Assembly: GCF_001422725.1 (NCBI RefSeq) | Contig: NZ_LMMA01000012.1 | Location: forward strand, 428,967-492,966 | Source: Flavobacterium sp. Leaf82 | GTDB lineage: Bacteria > Bacteroidota > Bacteroidia > Flavobacteriales > Flavobacteriaceae | DNA length: 64,000 bases | Reading direction: 5' to 3' | Shown: positions 50,244 through 59,994 of the stretch, piece after piece | How positions within the stretch are numbered: position 1 is the first letter of the stretch | Layout of the letters: each line of letters starts with the position of its first letter | The notes under the pieces: generated by a model | Told to the model about the DNA's origin: nothing | Database searches by the model: none | The model's input: the letters and a program-made list of their open reading frames with translations, nothing else | Made by a program: the position numbers and the translations under genes

Positions 50244-52514
50244 ATGAATAACATAAAGAACTCCTTATTTTACGTTACTGTTATTGGTGGTTTTACAGCT
50301 CTGATATATTGGGTAATTTCAAAAGGTGCCGCACTCGAAGTAGGGCGCGGAATCGTACACAAACAAATAGAAAGCAATCACTGGAATGATTTTCTGAGTT
50401 CGATGATTGATAATTTAAAACATCCTCTGGCTATTTTATTGGCTCAGATCGTTACTATTATTTTAGTAGCCCGTTTGTTTGGATGGGTTTTTAGAAAAAT
50501 AGGGCAGCCATCTGTAATTGGCGAAATGATTGCTGGTATTGTTTTAGGACCCTCTTTAGTGGGAATGTATTTTCCTGAATTCTCAGCAGCATTGTTTCCA
50601 AAAGAATCTCTGGGGAATTTACAATTCTTAAGTCAGATAGGTTTGATCCTTTTCATGTTCGTCATTGGGATGGAATTGGATTTGAAAGTATTAAAAAATA
50701 AAGCACATGATGCTGTAGTTATAAGTCACGCAAGTATTGTTATCCCTTTTGCCCTGGGTCTGTCATTAGCTTATTTCATCTACCATACTTTTGCTCCTGT
50801 TGGAGTTGAGTTTGCGTCGTTTGGTTTGTTTATGGGAATCGCCATGAGTATCACAGCGTTTCCGGTATTGGCAAGAATCGTGCAGGAGCGAGGCATGCAA
50901 AAAACAAAACTGGGAACTATTGCCATCACTTGCGCTGCCGCAGATGATATTACAGCTTGGTGTATTCTGGCTGTCGTAATTGCGATTGTAAAAGCAGGTT
51001 CATTTACAAGTGCATTATATGTAATTGGTTTGGCGATTTTGTATGTCATGATTATGCTAAAAATAGTTCGTCCGTTCCTGAAACGTGTTGGAGATTTAAA
51101 TTCAACCCGCGAAAGCCTGAACAAACCGGTTGTTGCTATTTTTTTTCTTACACTTTTATTCTCTGCTTATGCTGCTGAATTAATTGGAATCCATGCTTTG
51201 TTTGGAGCATTTTTAGCCGGAGCAATTATGCCGGAAAACAACAAATTCAGAAATATCTTTATCGAAAAAGTAGAAGACGTTTCCATTATTGTTTTACTTC
51301 CATTATTTTTTGTGTTTACAGGATTACGTACACAAATAGGTTTATTGAATGATCCGTATTTATGGAAAGTTACAGGAATAATTATTGCCGTTGCCGTTGC
51401 AGGGAAATTTCTTGGTAGTGCTTTAGCCGCTAAGTTTGTAGGACAAAACTGGAAAGATAGTTTAGCCATTGGAGCCTTAATGAATACTCGCGGATTGATG
51501 GAGTTGGTGGTTTTAAATATTGGTTACGATCTTGGAGTTCTTTCTACAGAAATTTTTACGATGATGGTAATTATGGCTTTGGTAACTACTTTTATGACTG
51601 GTCCGGCGCTGGATTTTATAGGCTTTATTTTTAAAGATAAAATTACAGCCGTTCCGCAGGAAATTGGAAATAAAAGCAAATACAAGATTCTACTATCGTT
51701 TGCAACTCCTGAAAGAGGGAAAAAATTATTGAAAATAGCGAATAGTTTAGTTAAAAAACAAGGTGATAATTCGATTGTTACAGCGATGCATTTATCATTA
51801 AGTACAGAGATACACTCGTTTGATGTAAAAGATCACGAACGTAAAATGTTAGTTCCGGTGATTGAAGAATCTGAACGTTTGAATCAGAATATGGTGAGCG
51901 TTTTTAAAGTAACCAATGATATTGATACTGATATTATAGACACGGCAAATCAAGGTGAATATGATTTATTATTAGTTGGTCTTGGTCAGTCTATTTTTGA
52001 TGGAACTTTACTAGGTAAAATTCTTGGTTTCACAACCCGAATCGTAAATCCGGATCGTTTAATCGATAAGTTTACCGGAAAAGAAGGATTATTCGAAAAT
52101 TCTCCTTTTGATGAAAGAACACGTCATATTATTGCCAAAAGCAAAATGCCGGTTGGTATTTTTATCGACAAGGAACTAGAGGAAGTCAATCAGGTTTTCA
52201 TGCCTGTTTTTACTAAAGAAGATTCTTTTTTAATTGAATATGCGAAGAAATTAATCAATAATAATGGTTCTCAGATTACGGTTCTGGATGCAAGTGGTGA
52301 AGTAAAAAATACCAGAGATATTCAGGAAACGATTCGTTCGATTGAACAAATTGCACCAAATCATATTATGATTATGCACGACAGAACGATCAAAAAAGAG
52401 TTTTTAGAAAGTCAGAATTTAATGATTATTAGTTTAGACAGCTGGAAAAAACTAATCGAATCTCAAAGTACCTGGTTAAATAATACGCCTTCGGTTTTGA
52501 TTTTGAAACCATAA
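50244..52514 (+). CDS. cation:proton antiporter (CPA2, KefB/NapA-like) with C-terminal USP-like domain
   Basis: The 756-residue protein has a leading helix, then a Na+/H+-exchanger domain of about 12 helices (about 60-440) with the conserved CPA2 sequence VIGEMIAGIVLGPSLVGMYFP, FMFVIGMELDLK and CAAADDITAWCILAVV (with Asp-Asp in the ion site). The C-terminal soluble part (about 470-756) looks like two universal-stress-protein-like repeats, with YDLLLVGLGQSIFDG. It may regulate transport. It is a single gene with a 248-base upstream gap. Confidence 0.93.
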   Translation: MNNIKNSLFYVTVIGGFTALIYWVISKGAALEVGRGIVHKQIESNHWNDFLSSMIDNLKHPLAILLAQIVTIILVARLFGWVFRKIGQPSVIGEMIAGIVLGPSLVGMYFPEFSAALFPKESLGNLQFLSQIGLILFMFVIGMELDLKVLKNKAHDAVVISHASIVIPFALGLSLAYFIYHTFAPVGVEFASFGLFMGIAMSITAFPVLARIVQERGMQKTKLGTIAITCAAADDITAWCILAVVIAIVKAGSFTSALYVIGLAILYVMIMLKIVRPFLKRVGDLNSTRESLNKPVVAIFFLTLLFSAYAAELIGIHALFGAFLAGAIMPENNKFRNIFIEKVEDVSIIVLLPLFFVFTGLRTQIGLLNDPYLWKVTGIIIAVAVAGKFLGSALAAKFVGQNWKDSLAIGALMNTRGLMELVVLNIGYDLGVLSTEIFTMMVIMALVTTFMTGPALDFIGFIFKDKITAVPQEIGNKSKYKILLSFATPERGKKLLKIANSLVKKQGDNSIVTAMHLSLSTEIHSFDVKDHERKMLVPVIEESERLNQNMVSVFKVTNDIDTDIIDTANQGEYDLLLVGLGQSIFDGTLLGKILGFTTRIVNPDRLIDKFTGKEGLFENSPFDERTRHIIAKSKMPVGIFIDKELEEVNQVFMPVFTKEDSFLIEYAKKLINNNGSQITVLDASGEVKNTRDIQETIRSIEQIAPNHIMIMHDRTIKKEFLESQNLMIISLDSWKKLIESQSTWLNNTPSVLILKP

Positions 52515-52689
52515 AAGGTTTTTAAATTACAATATTTTTAAAATTCCAAATTTCAATTTTTATAATTGGGTTTGGGATTTTTTTTGTTTTGCTTTTTGAG
52601 GATTGCGAGATGGCACGCGGATGACACGGATTCGCTAACGCGAAGACGCGGATTTATGCGGATTTTTTCTTTTGCTTTACTCGTGTTTT

Positions 52690-52796
52690 TTTGTCATCTC
52701 GACGCAAGGAGAGATCACACAAGTATATCGACAAAGATTGGTGATATGCTTTTGCGGAGTTTCGAGTGTGATCTCTCCTTGCGTCGAGATGACAAA
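52690..52796. repeat. 31-bp perfect inverted repeat
   Basis: The arm 52690-52720 (starts TTTGTCATCTCGACGCAAGG) is the exact reverse complement of 52766-52796, with a 45-base spacer. Confidence 0.85.
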
Positions 52797-52842
52797 CTAT
52801 ATTTATAATTGGAATTTATATTTTTTATTATGAAAACGAGTG

Positions 52843-52923
52843 CCTAGCCCTGATAGAAGCGGTATCCTTTTTATCCGCCTTTTGCGGATGAAAAGATACA
52901 AGCGGATAGCAGGAAATAGCTCC
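52843..52923 (-). repeat. CGCTATCCGC element, copy 2 in reverse
   Basis: The minus strand reads like 44723-44803: GCTATTTCCTGCTATCCGCT, then a hairpin (ATCCGC/GCGGAT instead of ATTGCT/AGCAAT), then GGATACCGCTTCTATCAGGG, then CTAGG. The hairpin loop differs, but the flanks match. Confidence 0.72.
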
Positions 52924-53001
52924 TGACTCTTCGACTTCGCTCAGAGTGACTAACATTGATTTAATTGGAATTAGAATTTTAAAAATGTTGAAATTTAAAA
53001 C

Positions 53002-55494
53002 CTAAAGTCCCAAATCAAGTACATACGAAATCTTAACGGCAATATTGTCTTCAAATTTCAATAACTGATTTGGACCGTAGCGATAGAAGCCGCCAAGACC
53101 AAAACCTTTGTAGATTTTATTTAATTCGATTCCGGATTCGAAGAAACCTTTGTCTAAAGTTTTATATTCCGGACCTACGTGTTGCTCCGGATTTTCCATA
53201 TTTCCCCAAGCCATTCTGGTGACTAATACTAACGAAGGACGAACTTTTTTGAGAATTCTGATTCGGTCAAAACCATGCTTAATTTGGAAAAACACATATT
53301 GACTGGAGAAAAACTCATTAAAATACATGGTTTCAAAACTGTTTCTACCAGCAAAAGTAATACGCTGAATAACGGTTTCTTTGGTCAGGTTATTCGGCAT
53401 TGTGTTGTACAAATGCGTAAGCGGAACATCGCCAATGGCATAACCTCCCTGTAAAAGCAAACTTGTTTTTTGACCGTTTAGGTAATTCTTCTCATACTCG
53501 GTTTTAAAATCTATTTTACCAAAAGTAAAATCATTTCCTAAAACATCAGGCAAGGATTGCGTGTATTGAAAAGTGAATCTTGGAAATCTTTTCTCTGATT
53601 CGTTTCTTCCGGTTGGCGTTTGCATAAAGTTGCTAAATGGCGCCCACACAATCGAAACCATTGCGGTTGTCATGACGTAGCTCGAATATAATTTTCCATC
53701 GTAATTAAAAAGATAATCAAATTGAGGCTCAACATTTGTTCTGGCTAATTCGAAAACAGCTTCGGTTTTTGGAATAATTTTAGACTGCACATTGGCTTTC
53801 CATGCGGTATATTTATAGAAAGTACTAATGTTGATTGGTCGTGGATCATAAATTTTAAAAACACGTTTATCTACGGCAAAAACAGTACTTGCAATTTCGC
53901 GAACATCATCTGTATAATATCCGTTTACCCATGTGTTTGTACTTTTATCCAGTAAAACTCCGGTTCCTAAACTGTATTTTACTTCGCCGTCTTTTGTTCC
54001 GTAGGCAGAATATCCTTCGATTCTGAAATTTTTAGAAAAACGATCGTTTGTGATTCCGCCAAGACCAAGACGAAAACCTTCGTAATTATTATAACTGATG
54101 ATCTTTTTCAGATCGAGATCAACGGGTCCAATTGGCACATAACCATTGATTATTTTTCGCCCAAATCCTAAACGATTTTCGATTCTTTTTTTGATCGAAA
54201 GACTGTCTATCAATTGATATGTTTTTTGGCTTTTTAAGTCTAAACTTTCTTTTCTGTATGTATTCCAGAACTCTTCGGGTTTTTTGCTTGCGTCGTCTTT
54301 AATTTCGATATAAAGTGCCGGATTTTTTATTGGAGGATTTGTATTGTAATGGATATCGAAGTTGTTGCTTTCTGATAATAAATAAGTAAAATCAGAAGCT
54401 GATTTTTTTCGCGTTTCAAAATTGTCTTCCACATCTCCGTCAAACTGAATTGTTCCGCCTAAAATCTTAATGTCATCATCACTTTTTCCTTTTACAATCT
54501 TGAATGTGGTATTGCTCTGAAACCATATTTTTTCGCTTGGTACATATTCAAATTCATGAATACCGCTAATATCCAGAACGCCTTTTATACGCATCACAGC
54601 TTTGGCTACAGCAAAATTTTCCTGATCGATATACAAGACACCTTCTAATCCTGATGATTTTCTTTTTTGTTTGTTTTTAAAGTAAATCACATAAGTTGAG
54701 CGTCCTTTTATATTTATGGTATCCAGTATTTTGTAGTTGTAACTTGCCGGAGCATTATTCGAAATTGGGTTTTCATATTTAGTTTCGAAAAGCTCATATT
54801 TAGGATCGTAGATCGAAATAGATTGTAAGTTAAACGCAATTACTTCGTAAATGGGCTGCTTAAAACCAGCCATTTTTGTACCCAGAATAGTTTCTTTGAG
54901 GTTATTATTTCCAAACTGATATTGTGAAACTTTTTCGGTTTGAAACAAATGCTGTTTGCTAATAATCTCTTTAAACTTATAATCTGAGGAGTCTACATTG
55001 ATGCGGTTTTTCTTTAGATCTTTGTAGGCTGCTGTAGAATCAATTCGTCCGTCTATAGAATCCGGATTTGCGGTAACGATAAGTTTGTTGTAGCTTTTAT
55101 ACTCAAAACTACTCAGTTTTTTTTGCGGATTGTTTTGGTTCTTATTCGCAATTACTTTCTTTATAATGGTTAAAGCCGGATTTTCATTAGAAATTATAAC
55201 TTCTTTTAGATCATCAGCTTTTTCAGTAAGTGAAACGGCGTAATATTTTTTATCGGTAATCGCAACAATTTTATTTTGAAAACCAATATATGAAACTGCA
55301 AAAGTCGTTGCTTTAGTAGAAATCGTAAAAATGAATTTTCCGTCAACATCTGTAATTGTATTGATGTTGTCAGAAGTAGTTATTGTTGCAAAAGGAAGGG
55401 GTTTGTTGCCGGAGTCAGTTACAATTCCGTTTATTTGAAATTGCGCTTGAATAGTGAGCGTGAAAAACAAAGTCAATAAACAAAATAGCCTCAT
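53002..55494 (-). CDS. DUF5686 outer-membrane protein with CarboxypepD_reg-like domain
   Basis: The 830-residue protein has a signal peptide (MRLFCLLTLFFTLTIQAQF), an N-terminal carboxypeptidase-regulatory-like beta-sandwich (INGIVTDSGNKPLPFATITT, then GKFIFTISTKATTFAVSYIGFQ) and a long DUF5686/DUF5687-type region with many aromatic beta strands, likely a barrel (about 480-830). It ends LKFEDNIAVKISYVLDLGL, a terminal outer-membrane strand. Such proteins are common in Flavobacteriaceae, and their function is unknown. Upstream lie a terminator and frr. Confidence 0.88.
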   Translation of the reverse strand: MRLFCLLTLFFTLTIQAQFQINGIVTDSGNKPLPFATITTSDNINTITDVDGKFIFTISTKATTFAVSYIGFQNKIVAITDKKYYAVSLTEKADDLKEVIISNENPALTIIKKVIANKNQNNPQKKLSSFEYKSYNKLIVTANPDSIDGRIDSTAAYKDLKKNRINVDSSDYKFKEIISKQHLFQTEKVSQYQFGNNNLKETILGTKMAGFKQPIYEVIAFNLQSISIYDPKYELFETKYENPISNNAPASYNYKILDTINIKGRSTYVIYFKNKQKRKSSGLEGVLYIDQENFAVAKAVMRIKGVLDISGIHEFEYVPSEKIWFQSNTTFKIVKGKSDDDIKILGGTIQFDGDVEDNFETRKKSASDFTYLLSESNNFDIHYNTNPPIKNPALYIEIKDDASKKPEEFWNTYRKESLDLKSQKTYQLIDSLSIKKRIENRLGFGRKIINGYVPIGPVDLDLKKIISYNNYEGFRLGLGGITNDRFSKNFRIEGYSAYGTKDGEVKYSLGTGVLLDKSTNTWVNGYYTDDVREIASTVFAVDKRVFKIYDPRPINISTFYKYTAWKANVQSKIIPKTEAVFELARTNVEPQFDYLFNYDGKLYSSYVMTTAMVSIVWAPFSNFMQTPTGRNESEKRFPRFTFQYTQSLPDVLGNDFTFGKIDFKTEYEKNYLNGQKTSLLLQGGYAIGDVPLTHLYNTMPNNLTKETVIQRITFAGRNSFETMYFNEFFSSQYVFFQIKHGFDRIRILKKVRPSLVLVTRMAWGNMENPEQHVGPEYKTLDKGFFESGIELNKIYKGFGLGGFYRYGPNQLLKFEDNIAVKISYVLDLGL

Positions 55495-55556
55495 ACAGAA
55501 TGTTATAGTTTCAAAAACGAAAATAATGTGATTTTGGTATGCAAAAATAGGAATAA

Positions 55557-55594
55557 AAAAATCCGTCTAGTAACAATTTAACTAAACGGATTTT
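55557..55594 (-). terminator. terminator of the pyrH-frr unit
   Basis: AATCCGTCTAGT pairs with ACTAAACGGATT with one mismatch and has an A run on the left, which reads as a U run on the minus strand. It lies 20 bases past the frr stop. Confidence 0.75.
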
Positions 55595-55613
55595 TATTTT
55601 GTGAAGAATAGGA

Positions 55614-56177
55614 TTACACTTTCATAATTTCAGCTTCTTTGGCAACCAATAATTCATCTATTTTCTTGATGAATGTGTTTGTCAAATTCTGAACTTGCTC
55701 TTCGGCAGATTTACATATGTCCTCAGAAGTTCCTTCTTTTTCTAATTTTTTGATATCTGTGTTGGCATCTTTACGCACATTACGCACGCCAATTTTTGCA
55801 TCTTCGGCTTCAGATTTTGCTTGTTTGGCTAAATCTTTACGGCGCTCTTCTGTCAATGGTGGAACGCTGATAATGATAACGTCACCATTATTCATTGGGT
55901 TAAAACCAATATTGGCAATCATAATTGCTTTTTCGATAACTTGTAACATGTTTTTTTCGAAAGGCTGCAATGTAATTGTTCTTGCATCAGGAACACTAAT
56001 TTTAGACACTTGCGAAAGTGGTGTTGCTGATCCGTAATAATCTACAAAAACGCTTCCAAGCATTGCCGGAGAAGCTTTTCCTGCACGAATGTTAAGAAAT
56101 TCTTTCTCTAAATGCGCAATCGAACCATTCATTGATTCTTCAGTACTATCTAATATAAATTCTATTTCTTCAGTCAT
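55614..56177 (-). CDS. frr: ribosome recycling factor
   Basis: RRF with EF-G splits the ribosome after termination. The 187-residue protein has the three-helix bundle pattern: EHLEKEFLNIRAGKASPAML-type helix (IAHLEKEFLNIRAGKASPAML), then VPDARTITLQPFEKNMLQVI, PPLTEERRKDLAKQAKSEAE and DANTDIKKLEKEGTSEDICK. It follows pyrH, the common order. Essential cytoplasmic protein of normal length. Confidence 0.96.
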   Translation of the reverse strand: MTEEIEFILDSTEESMNGSIAHLEKEFLNIRAGKASPAMLGSVFVDYYGSATPLSQVSKISVPDARTITLQPFEKNMLQVIEKAIMIANIGFNPMNNGDVIIISVPPLTEERRKDLAKQAKSEAEDAKIGVRNVRKDANTDIKKLEKEGTSEDICKSAEEQVQNLTNTFIKKIDELLVAKEAEIMKV

Positions 56178-56254
56178 TTTTTTTTAAGTTTTCAGTTTTC
56201 ATTCTCAGTTTTCAGCTTAGGTCGGCAATTGCGACTGTAAACTTTTACTGATGA

Positions 56255-56962
56255 CTATATATTAACTACTGTTCCTATGTTTTCGCCTTCACAGATTTTT
56301 AATAAATTTCCAATTTTGTTCATATCAAAAACAACGATTGGCAATTTGTTTTCCTGACTTAATGTAAAAGCTGTTGTATCCATTACGTTTAATCCTTTTT
56401 TAAGGACATCATCAAACGAAATCATATCAAATTTTACTGCTGATGCATTTTTTTCGGGATCAGAATCATAAACACCATCAACACGGGTTCCTTTTAAGAT
56501 AACATCTGCATTAATTTCAATACCTCTTAAAACGGCTGCGGTATCAGTTGTAAAATAAGGATTTCCGGTTCCGGCTCCAAAAATTACAATTCTTCCTTTT
56601 TCAAGATGGCGGTCTGCTCTTCTTTTAATATAAGGTTCTGCAATAGACTCCATTTTTAAGGCAGTTTGCAAACGGGTTTTCATTCCTTTGTCTTCAAGAG
56701 CACCTTGTAATGCCATTCCGTTTATAACTGTGGCGAGCATTCCCATATAATCACCTTGTACTCTATCCATTCCGGCACTTGCACCTGCAACGCCTCTAAA
56801 AATATTTCCTCCTCCAATAACAATAGCAATTTCTACTCCTTTACTGTGAATTTGCTTAATTTCTTCGGCATATTCGGCTAATCTTTTAGGGTCAATTCCG
56901 TATTGTAAATCACCCATCAAGGCTTCACCACTTAGTTTTAGAAGAATCCTTTTATATTTCAT
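56255..56962 (-). CDS. pyrH: UMP kinase
   Basis: PyrH phosphorylates UMP to UDP. I place the start at 56962 ([17 protein letters not shown]), giving 235 residues; a longer frame to 57133 would add an unlikely basic tail. Motifs are [57 protein letters not shown] and [16 protein letters not shown], in the amino-acid-kinase family order. It is separated from frr by 77 bases. Confidence 0.96.
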   Translation of the reverse strand: MKYKRILLKLSGEALMGDLQYGIDPKRLAEYAEEIKQIHSKGVEIAIVIGGGNIFRGVAGASAGMDRVQGDYMGMLATVINGMALQGALEDKGMKTRLQTALKMESIAEPYIKRRADRHLEKGRIVIFGAGTGNPYFTTDTAAVLRGIEINADVILKGTRVDGVYDSDPEKNASAVKFDMISFDDVLKKGLNVMDTTAFTLSQENKLPIVVFDMNKIGNLLKICEGENIGTVVNI

Positions 56963-57153
56963 GTGTCGTTGCGTTAATTTGTGCAAATATAGACATATTC
57001 TGATTTTTAAAAATAATGTTTTAAAAAAATTAATTGTTCTTTTATTTTTAAATTTATAAGGATTTTTCAGAAATTTTTTGAATGTGATAAAAGTCATTCT
57101 TTGAGTGTTCCTGAAATTTGTATTTTTATGCAATTCAAAAAAACGAAACCAAT

Positions 57154-57771
57154 ATGAAAAACACCATCGCTAAAGCTTTATTTAATAGTCATACCTATTC
57201 TGAATATCGAAAATTAGTCGCAGACTTATTAGTAGAAGGAAAATCAACCGGAAGCGAACAATCTGAAAGTCTGACAAATTATAGTAAATTGAATGACGCC
57301 AGAATGAACCGATTGGATAAAACGATTACGATCTCTGATAAAACCCTTTCGAAACTCGAAAATCTGGAAAACAAATATATTTGGCTTGTAATTTCTGAAG
57401 GATGGTGTGGTGATGCAGCCCAAATACTTCCCATAATAAATAAAATGGCGCTGGCATCGCATAAAAAAATAGATCTTAGAATTGTTTTGCGTGATGAAAA
57501 TGCAGAATTAATGGATCAATACCTTACAAATGGCGGAAGGGCAATACCCAAAGTTATTGTAATTTGCAAAGAAGCAGGAATTGTTCGCGCTGATTGGGGA
57601 CCAAGACCAAAAGGAGCTACAGAATTATTGGCGAATTATAAAAAGGAATTTGGTGTACTTGATGAAAAAATAAAAACCGACTTACAATTGTGGTATCTGG
57701 CTGATAAAGGAATTTCTGTACAGGAAGAACTCATGCAAATAGTAGAAAATATTGCATATAACCGCTTGTAG
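57154..57771 (+). CDS. thioredoxin-like family protein (single-cysteine WCGD)
   Basis: I place the start at the ATG at 57154 ([20 protein letters not shown]), giving 205 residues. The thioredoxin fold is shown by [19 protein letters not shown] then [10 protein letters not shown] and [14 protein letters not shown], with the cis-Pro in RAIPKV. The active-site sequence is WCGDAA, with one cysteine instead of CXXC, so it is not a normal disulfide reductase. It may act as a monothiol enzyme or chaperone. It is a single-gene unit divergent from pyrH. Confidence 0.85.
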   Translation: MKNTIAKALFNSHTYSEYRKLVADLLVEGKSTGSEQSESLTNYSKLNDARMNRLDKTITISDKTLSKLENLENKYIWLVISEGWCGDAAQILPIINKMALASHKKIDLRIVLRDENAELMDQYLTNGGRAIPKVIVICKEAGIVRADWGPRPKGATELLANYKKEFGVLDEKIKTDLQLWYLADKGISVQEELMQIVENIAYNRL

Positions 57772-57979
57772 TTTCTTTGCAATAATGATCTTGAAATAAG
57801 TCTTGAAGTGTTAATATGCTGAGGGTAAATATTCTATAGTCAAAAAAAAACGCCAAAATGTTTTTTTGAATTATTTTTTTTGTAACTTAGTAATATAAAC
57901 CCACTTCTATTATTTATTTTCTGATTTACTCTTTTTATTGGTGTCTATTTAATATTTAACAATTAAAAAATACACTATT
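57772..57979. other. AT-rich gap before tiny ORF
   Basis: No gene is seen in these 208 bases. A weak TAACTTAG (-7 with one mismatch) at 57883-57890 is preceded by TTG at 57866-57868, too close for a normal spacing. Confidence 0.4.
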
Positions 57980-58057
57980 ATGAAAAAGTTATTTGAAAGA
58001 TTTTACGATTTTGTTTCGAAGTTATTGTTTGAAGGTAAAAATATACCTCATTATTAA
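57980..58057 (+). CDS. 25-residue peptide, uncertain
   Basis: A frame ATG AAA AAG TTA ... TAA encodes MKKLFERFYDFVSKLLFEGK then NIPHY, a basic, amphipathic helix. The preceding ATTATG context resembles that of other starts in the window. It is followed 42 bases later by a hairpin terminator, so a short transcript of about 200 bases is possible. It could equally be the leader of a non-coding RNA. Not recognised. Confidence 0.3.
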   Translation: MKKLFERFYDFVSKLLFEGKNIPHY

Positions 58058-58099
58058 CCGCAAAAAAGCAAGTTATGAAATAGAAATATTTTGGAGTTG

Positions 58100-58132
58100 G
58101 CACATTACTATTATTCTTTGTAATGTGCTTTT
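58100..58132. terminator. hairpin between the tiny ORF and truB
   Basis: GCACATTAC pairs with GTAATGTGC around an 11-base loop and a TTTT run follows. It can end a plus-strand transcript and the convergent truB transcript. Confidence 0.65.
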
Positions 58133-58141
58133 CGTGTTTTT

Positions 58142-58831
58142 CTACTTTAGGCTTTCTTCAAATAAAGTAACATCAATAGCATTTTTTACGTCATAATCAC
58201 CAATTTTTGTTCTACGCAAAACGGTTAGATGTGATCCTGAATTCATTGCTTTTCCAAAATCATAAGCTATAGATCTGATATAAGTTCCTTTGCTGCAAAC
58301 AATTCTAAAGTCTACTTCAGGCAAAGCAATTCTTGTAATCTCAAATTCGTGAATTGTAGTTTTTCTGCTTGCAATTTCTATCGTTTCTCCTGCGCGTGCA
58401 TGTTCATATAATCGAACACCATCTTTTTTAATCGCTGAGAAAATTGGCGGCTTTTGATCGATTTCGCCTAAAAACTGTTTTACGGTTTCGTGAATCAAAG
58501 CTTCATCAATATGAGAAGTTGGGTAAGTTTCGTCAATTTCTGTTTCCAGATCATACGATGGAGTAGTGGCTCCAATATAAAAAGTTCCGGTATATTCTTT
58601 TGCCTGACCTTGTAATTCAGTAATTCTTTTTGTGAATTTTCCGGTACAAATTAATAATAATCCGGTTGCTAAAGGATCTAATGTTCCGGCATGACCAATT
58701 TTGAACTTTTTAGGAAGTCCGACTTTGTTGATCAATAAGTATTTTAATTTATTGACAGCTTGAAACGAACTCCATTTTAAAGGTTTGTCTATCAATAAAA
58801 TTTGTCCGTTTAAATAATCTTCAGGCGTCAT
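58142..58831 (-). CDS. truB: tRNA pseudouridine-55 synthase
   Basis: TruB makes pseudouridine at position 55 of the tRNA T loop. The 229-residue protein has the motif GHAGTLDPLATGLLLICTGKF with the catalytic Asp, KPLKWSSFQAVNKLK, PPIFSAIKKDGVRLYEHAR and CSKGTYIRSIAYDFG. It is the shorter form without a long PUA extension. Its start overlaps the uppP stop by one base, the conserved uppP-truB pair of Bacteroidota. Confidence 0.95.
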   Translation of the reverse strand: MTPEDYLNGQILLIDKPLKWSSFQAVNKLKYLLINKVGLPKKFKIGHAGTLDPLATGLLLICTGKFTKRITELQGQAKEYTGTFYIGATTPSYDLETEIDETYPTSHIDEALIHETVKQFLGEIDQKPPIFSAIKKDGVRLYEHARAGETIEIASRKTTIHEFEITRIALPEVDFRIVCSKGTYIRSIAYDFGKAMNSGSHLTVLRRTKIGDYDVKNAIDVTLFEESLK

Positions 58832-59628
58832 TATATTATGGTAAGAGGATGAATAAAAAAGTGAATCAATAATAATACGATTCCGGCGATAATTCGGTAA
58901 TAACCAAAAACTTTAAAGCCATTTTTAGTCAAAAATCCAATGAAGGTTTTTATAGCCAAAAGTGCTACAATAAAAGCCACAACATTACCTATAACTAATA
59001 AATTGATTTGGTCGTGAGATAATTCAAATCCAGCTTTATAATAATCATAGCATTTTTTTGCCGTCGCGCCCAACATTGTTGGTACAGCTAAAAAGAATGA
59101 GAATTCTGCAGCTGTTGTTCTGCTAAGTTTTTGTGACATTCCGCCTACAATACTGGCTCCACTTCGTGAAACTCCGGGAATCATAGCCAGACATTGAAAC
59201 AATCCAATTTTGAAAGCTTGCAGATAGGTAATTTCCTGTGAAGTTTCGGCAGAGTCTGGTTTGTTGAACCATTCATCAACTTTCAATAAAATTAATCCTC
59301 CTATTAAAAGAGAAACAGCAACGGTAACCGGGTTTTCAAGTAATCCGTCAATAAAATCACTTAATAATAATCCTAAAACTACGGCCGGAATAAACGCAAC
59401 CAAAAGTTTAAAATAAAAATCAAGTGTCTGAAAGAAACGTTTGAAATATAAAACTACTACAGAAAGTATAGCACCAAGCTGAATAACAATCGTGAAAAGT
59501 TTAGTAAAATCTTCGTGGGCAATACCAAAAAAAGAAGAAGCAATAATCATGTGGCCAGTTGAAGAAACAGGTAAAAACTCTGTAATTCCTTCAATTATAG
59601 CAAGAACAATAGCTTGTAATGTATTCAT
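58831..59628 (-). CDS. uppP: undecaprenyl-diphosphatase
   Basis: UppP (BacA) dephosphorylates undecaprenyl pyrophosphate so that the carrier can be reused in cell-wall synthesis. The 265-residue protein has eight helices and the motifs [18 protein letters not shown] and [13 protein letters not shown], the two active-site regions. It is preceded by DUF3098 and ftsX and followed by truB in one minus-strand cluster. Confidence 0.95.
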   Translation of the reverse strand: MNTLQAIVLAIIEGITEFLPVSSTGHMIIASSFFGIAHEDFTKLFTIVIQLGAILSVVVLYFKRFFQTLDFYFKLLVAFIPAVVLGLLLSDFIDGLLENPVTVAVSLLIGGLILLKVDEWFNKPDSAETSQEITYLQAFKIGLFQCLAMIPGVSRSGASIVGGMSQKLSRTTAAEFSFFLAVPTMLGATAKKCYDYYKAGFELSHDQINLLVIGNVVAFIVALLAIKTFIGFLTKNGFKVFGYYRIIAGIVLLLIHFFIHPLTII

Positions 59629-59633
59629 TTAAT

Positions 59634-59720
59634 TTAGATTGTTAGATTATTAGACTTCTTAGATGTCAGACTTTTTTAAAGAGATTATCTAATAATCTAA
59701 AGATCTAAGTTGTCTAAAGA
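59634..59720. repeat. TTAGATTATTAGA imperfect inverted repeat
   Basis: TTAGATTGTTAGATTATTAG faces TCTAATAATCTAAAGATCTA. It is related to the TAGATTTT filler near 7731-7829 and 31036-31080. Confidence 0.5.
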
Positions 59721-59724
59721 AAGT

Positions 59725-59967
59725 CTATTTAGTTTTTTTGAAAATAGAATAAATCGTGATTCCAAATCCAATTAAAACAGTTGTTGGCGCTAAACGAATA
59801 CGTCTGAAATTAAAAACATCTTCATTAAAAATCTTCGGATCATTGCTTCCTCCACCAGACATTAAGATAAAACCTAATGCAATAACTGCAATGCCTATTA
59901 ATAGAATTTTGTAGTTGATGCCATCAAAAAGGAATTCTTGTTTGTGTTCTTTTGTGTTATTTTCCAT
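59725..59967 (-). CDS. DUF3098 protein
   Basis: The 80-residue protein has two helices (about 20-37 and 62-76: YKILLIGIAVIALGFILMSG and APTTVLIGFGITIYSIF) joined by GGSNDPKIFNEDVFNFRRIR, matching DUF3098. This small family is found between ftsX and uppP in many Bacteroidota, so a role in division or wall synthesis is likely but unproven. It is separated from ftsX by 78 bases, part of which is a palindrome. Confidence 0.9.
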   Translation of the reverse strand: MENNTKEHKQEFLFDGINYKILLIGIAVIALGFILMSGGGSNDPKIFNEDVFNFRRIRLAPTTVLIGFGITIYSIFKKTK

Positions 59968-59994
59968 TATTTTTATTTTGTAACCAGAAACAAT

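Larger units (their letters stand above)
52515..53001. other. 487-base gap of palindromic repeats
   Basis: No gene is seen; an 80-codon frame at 52566-52808 runs straight through the perfect inverted repeat and is spurious. The gap holds an imperfect GCGGAT/ACGCGGAT stretch (52616-52663), the 31-bp inverted repeat (52690-52796), the reverse copy of the 44723 element (52843-52923), and a GACTTCGCTCAG motif (52933-52944). Confidence 0.75.

Noticed and set aside
52566..52808. 80-codon open frame
   Set aside because: It runs through the perfect 31-bp inverted repeat and other repeat sequence and has no protein-like features.
56963..57133. 57-residue N-terminal extension of pyrH
   Set aside because: The extension is basic and Phe/Lys-rich and overlaps the divergent gene; the family starts at [15 protein letters not shown].
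57118..57153. Upstream TTG start of the thioredoxin-like gene
   Set aside because: The ATG at 57154 gives the expected N-terminus, and the upstream part lies in the promoter region shared with pyrH.
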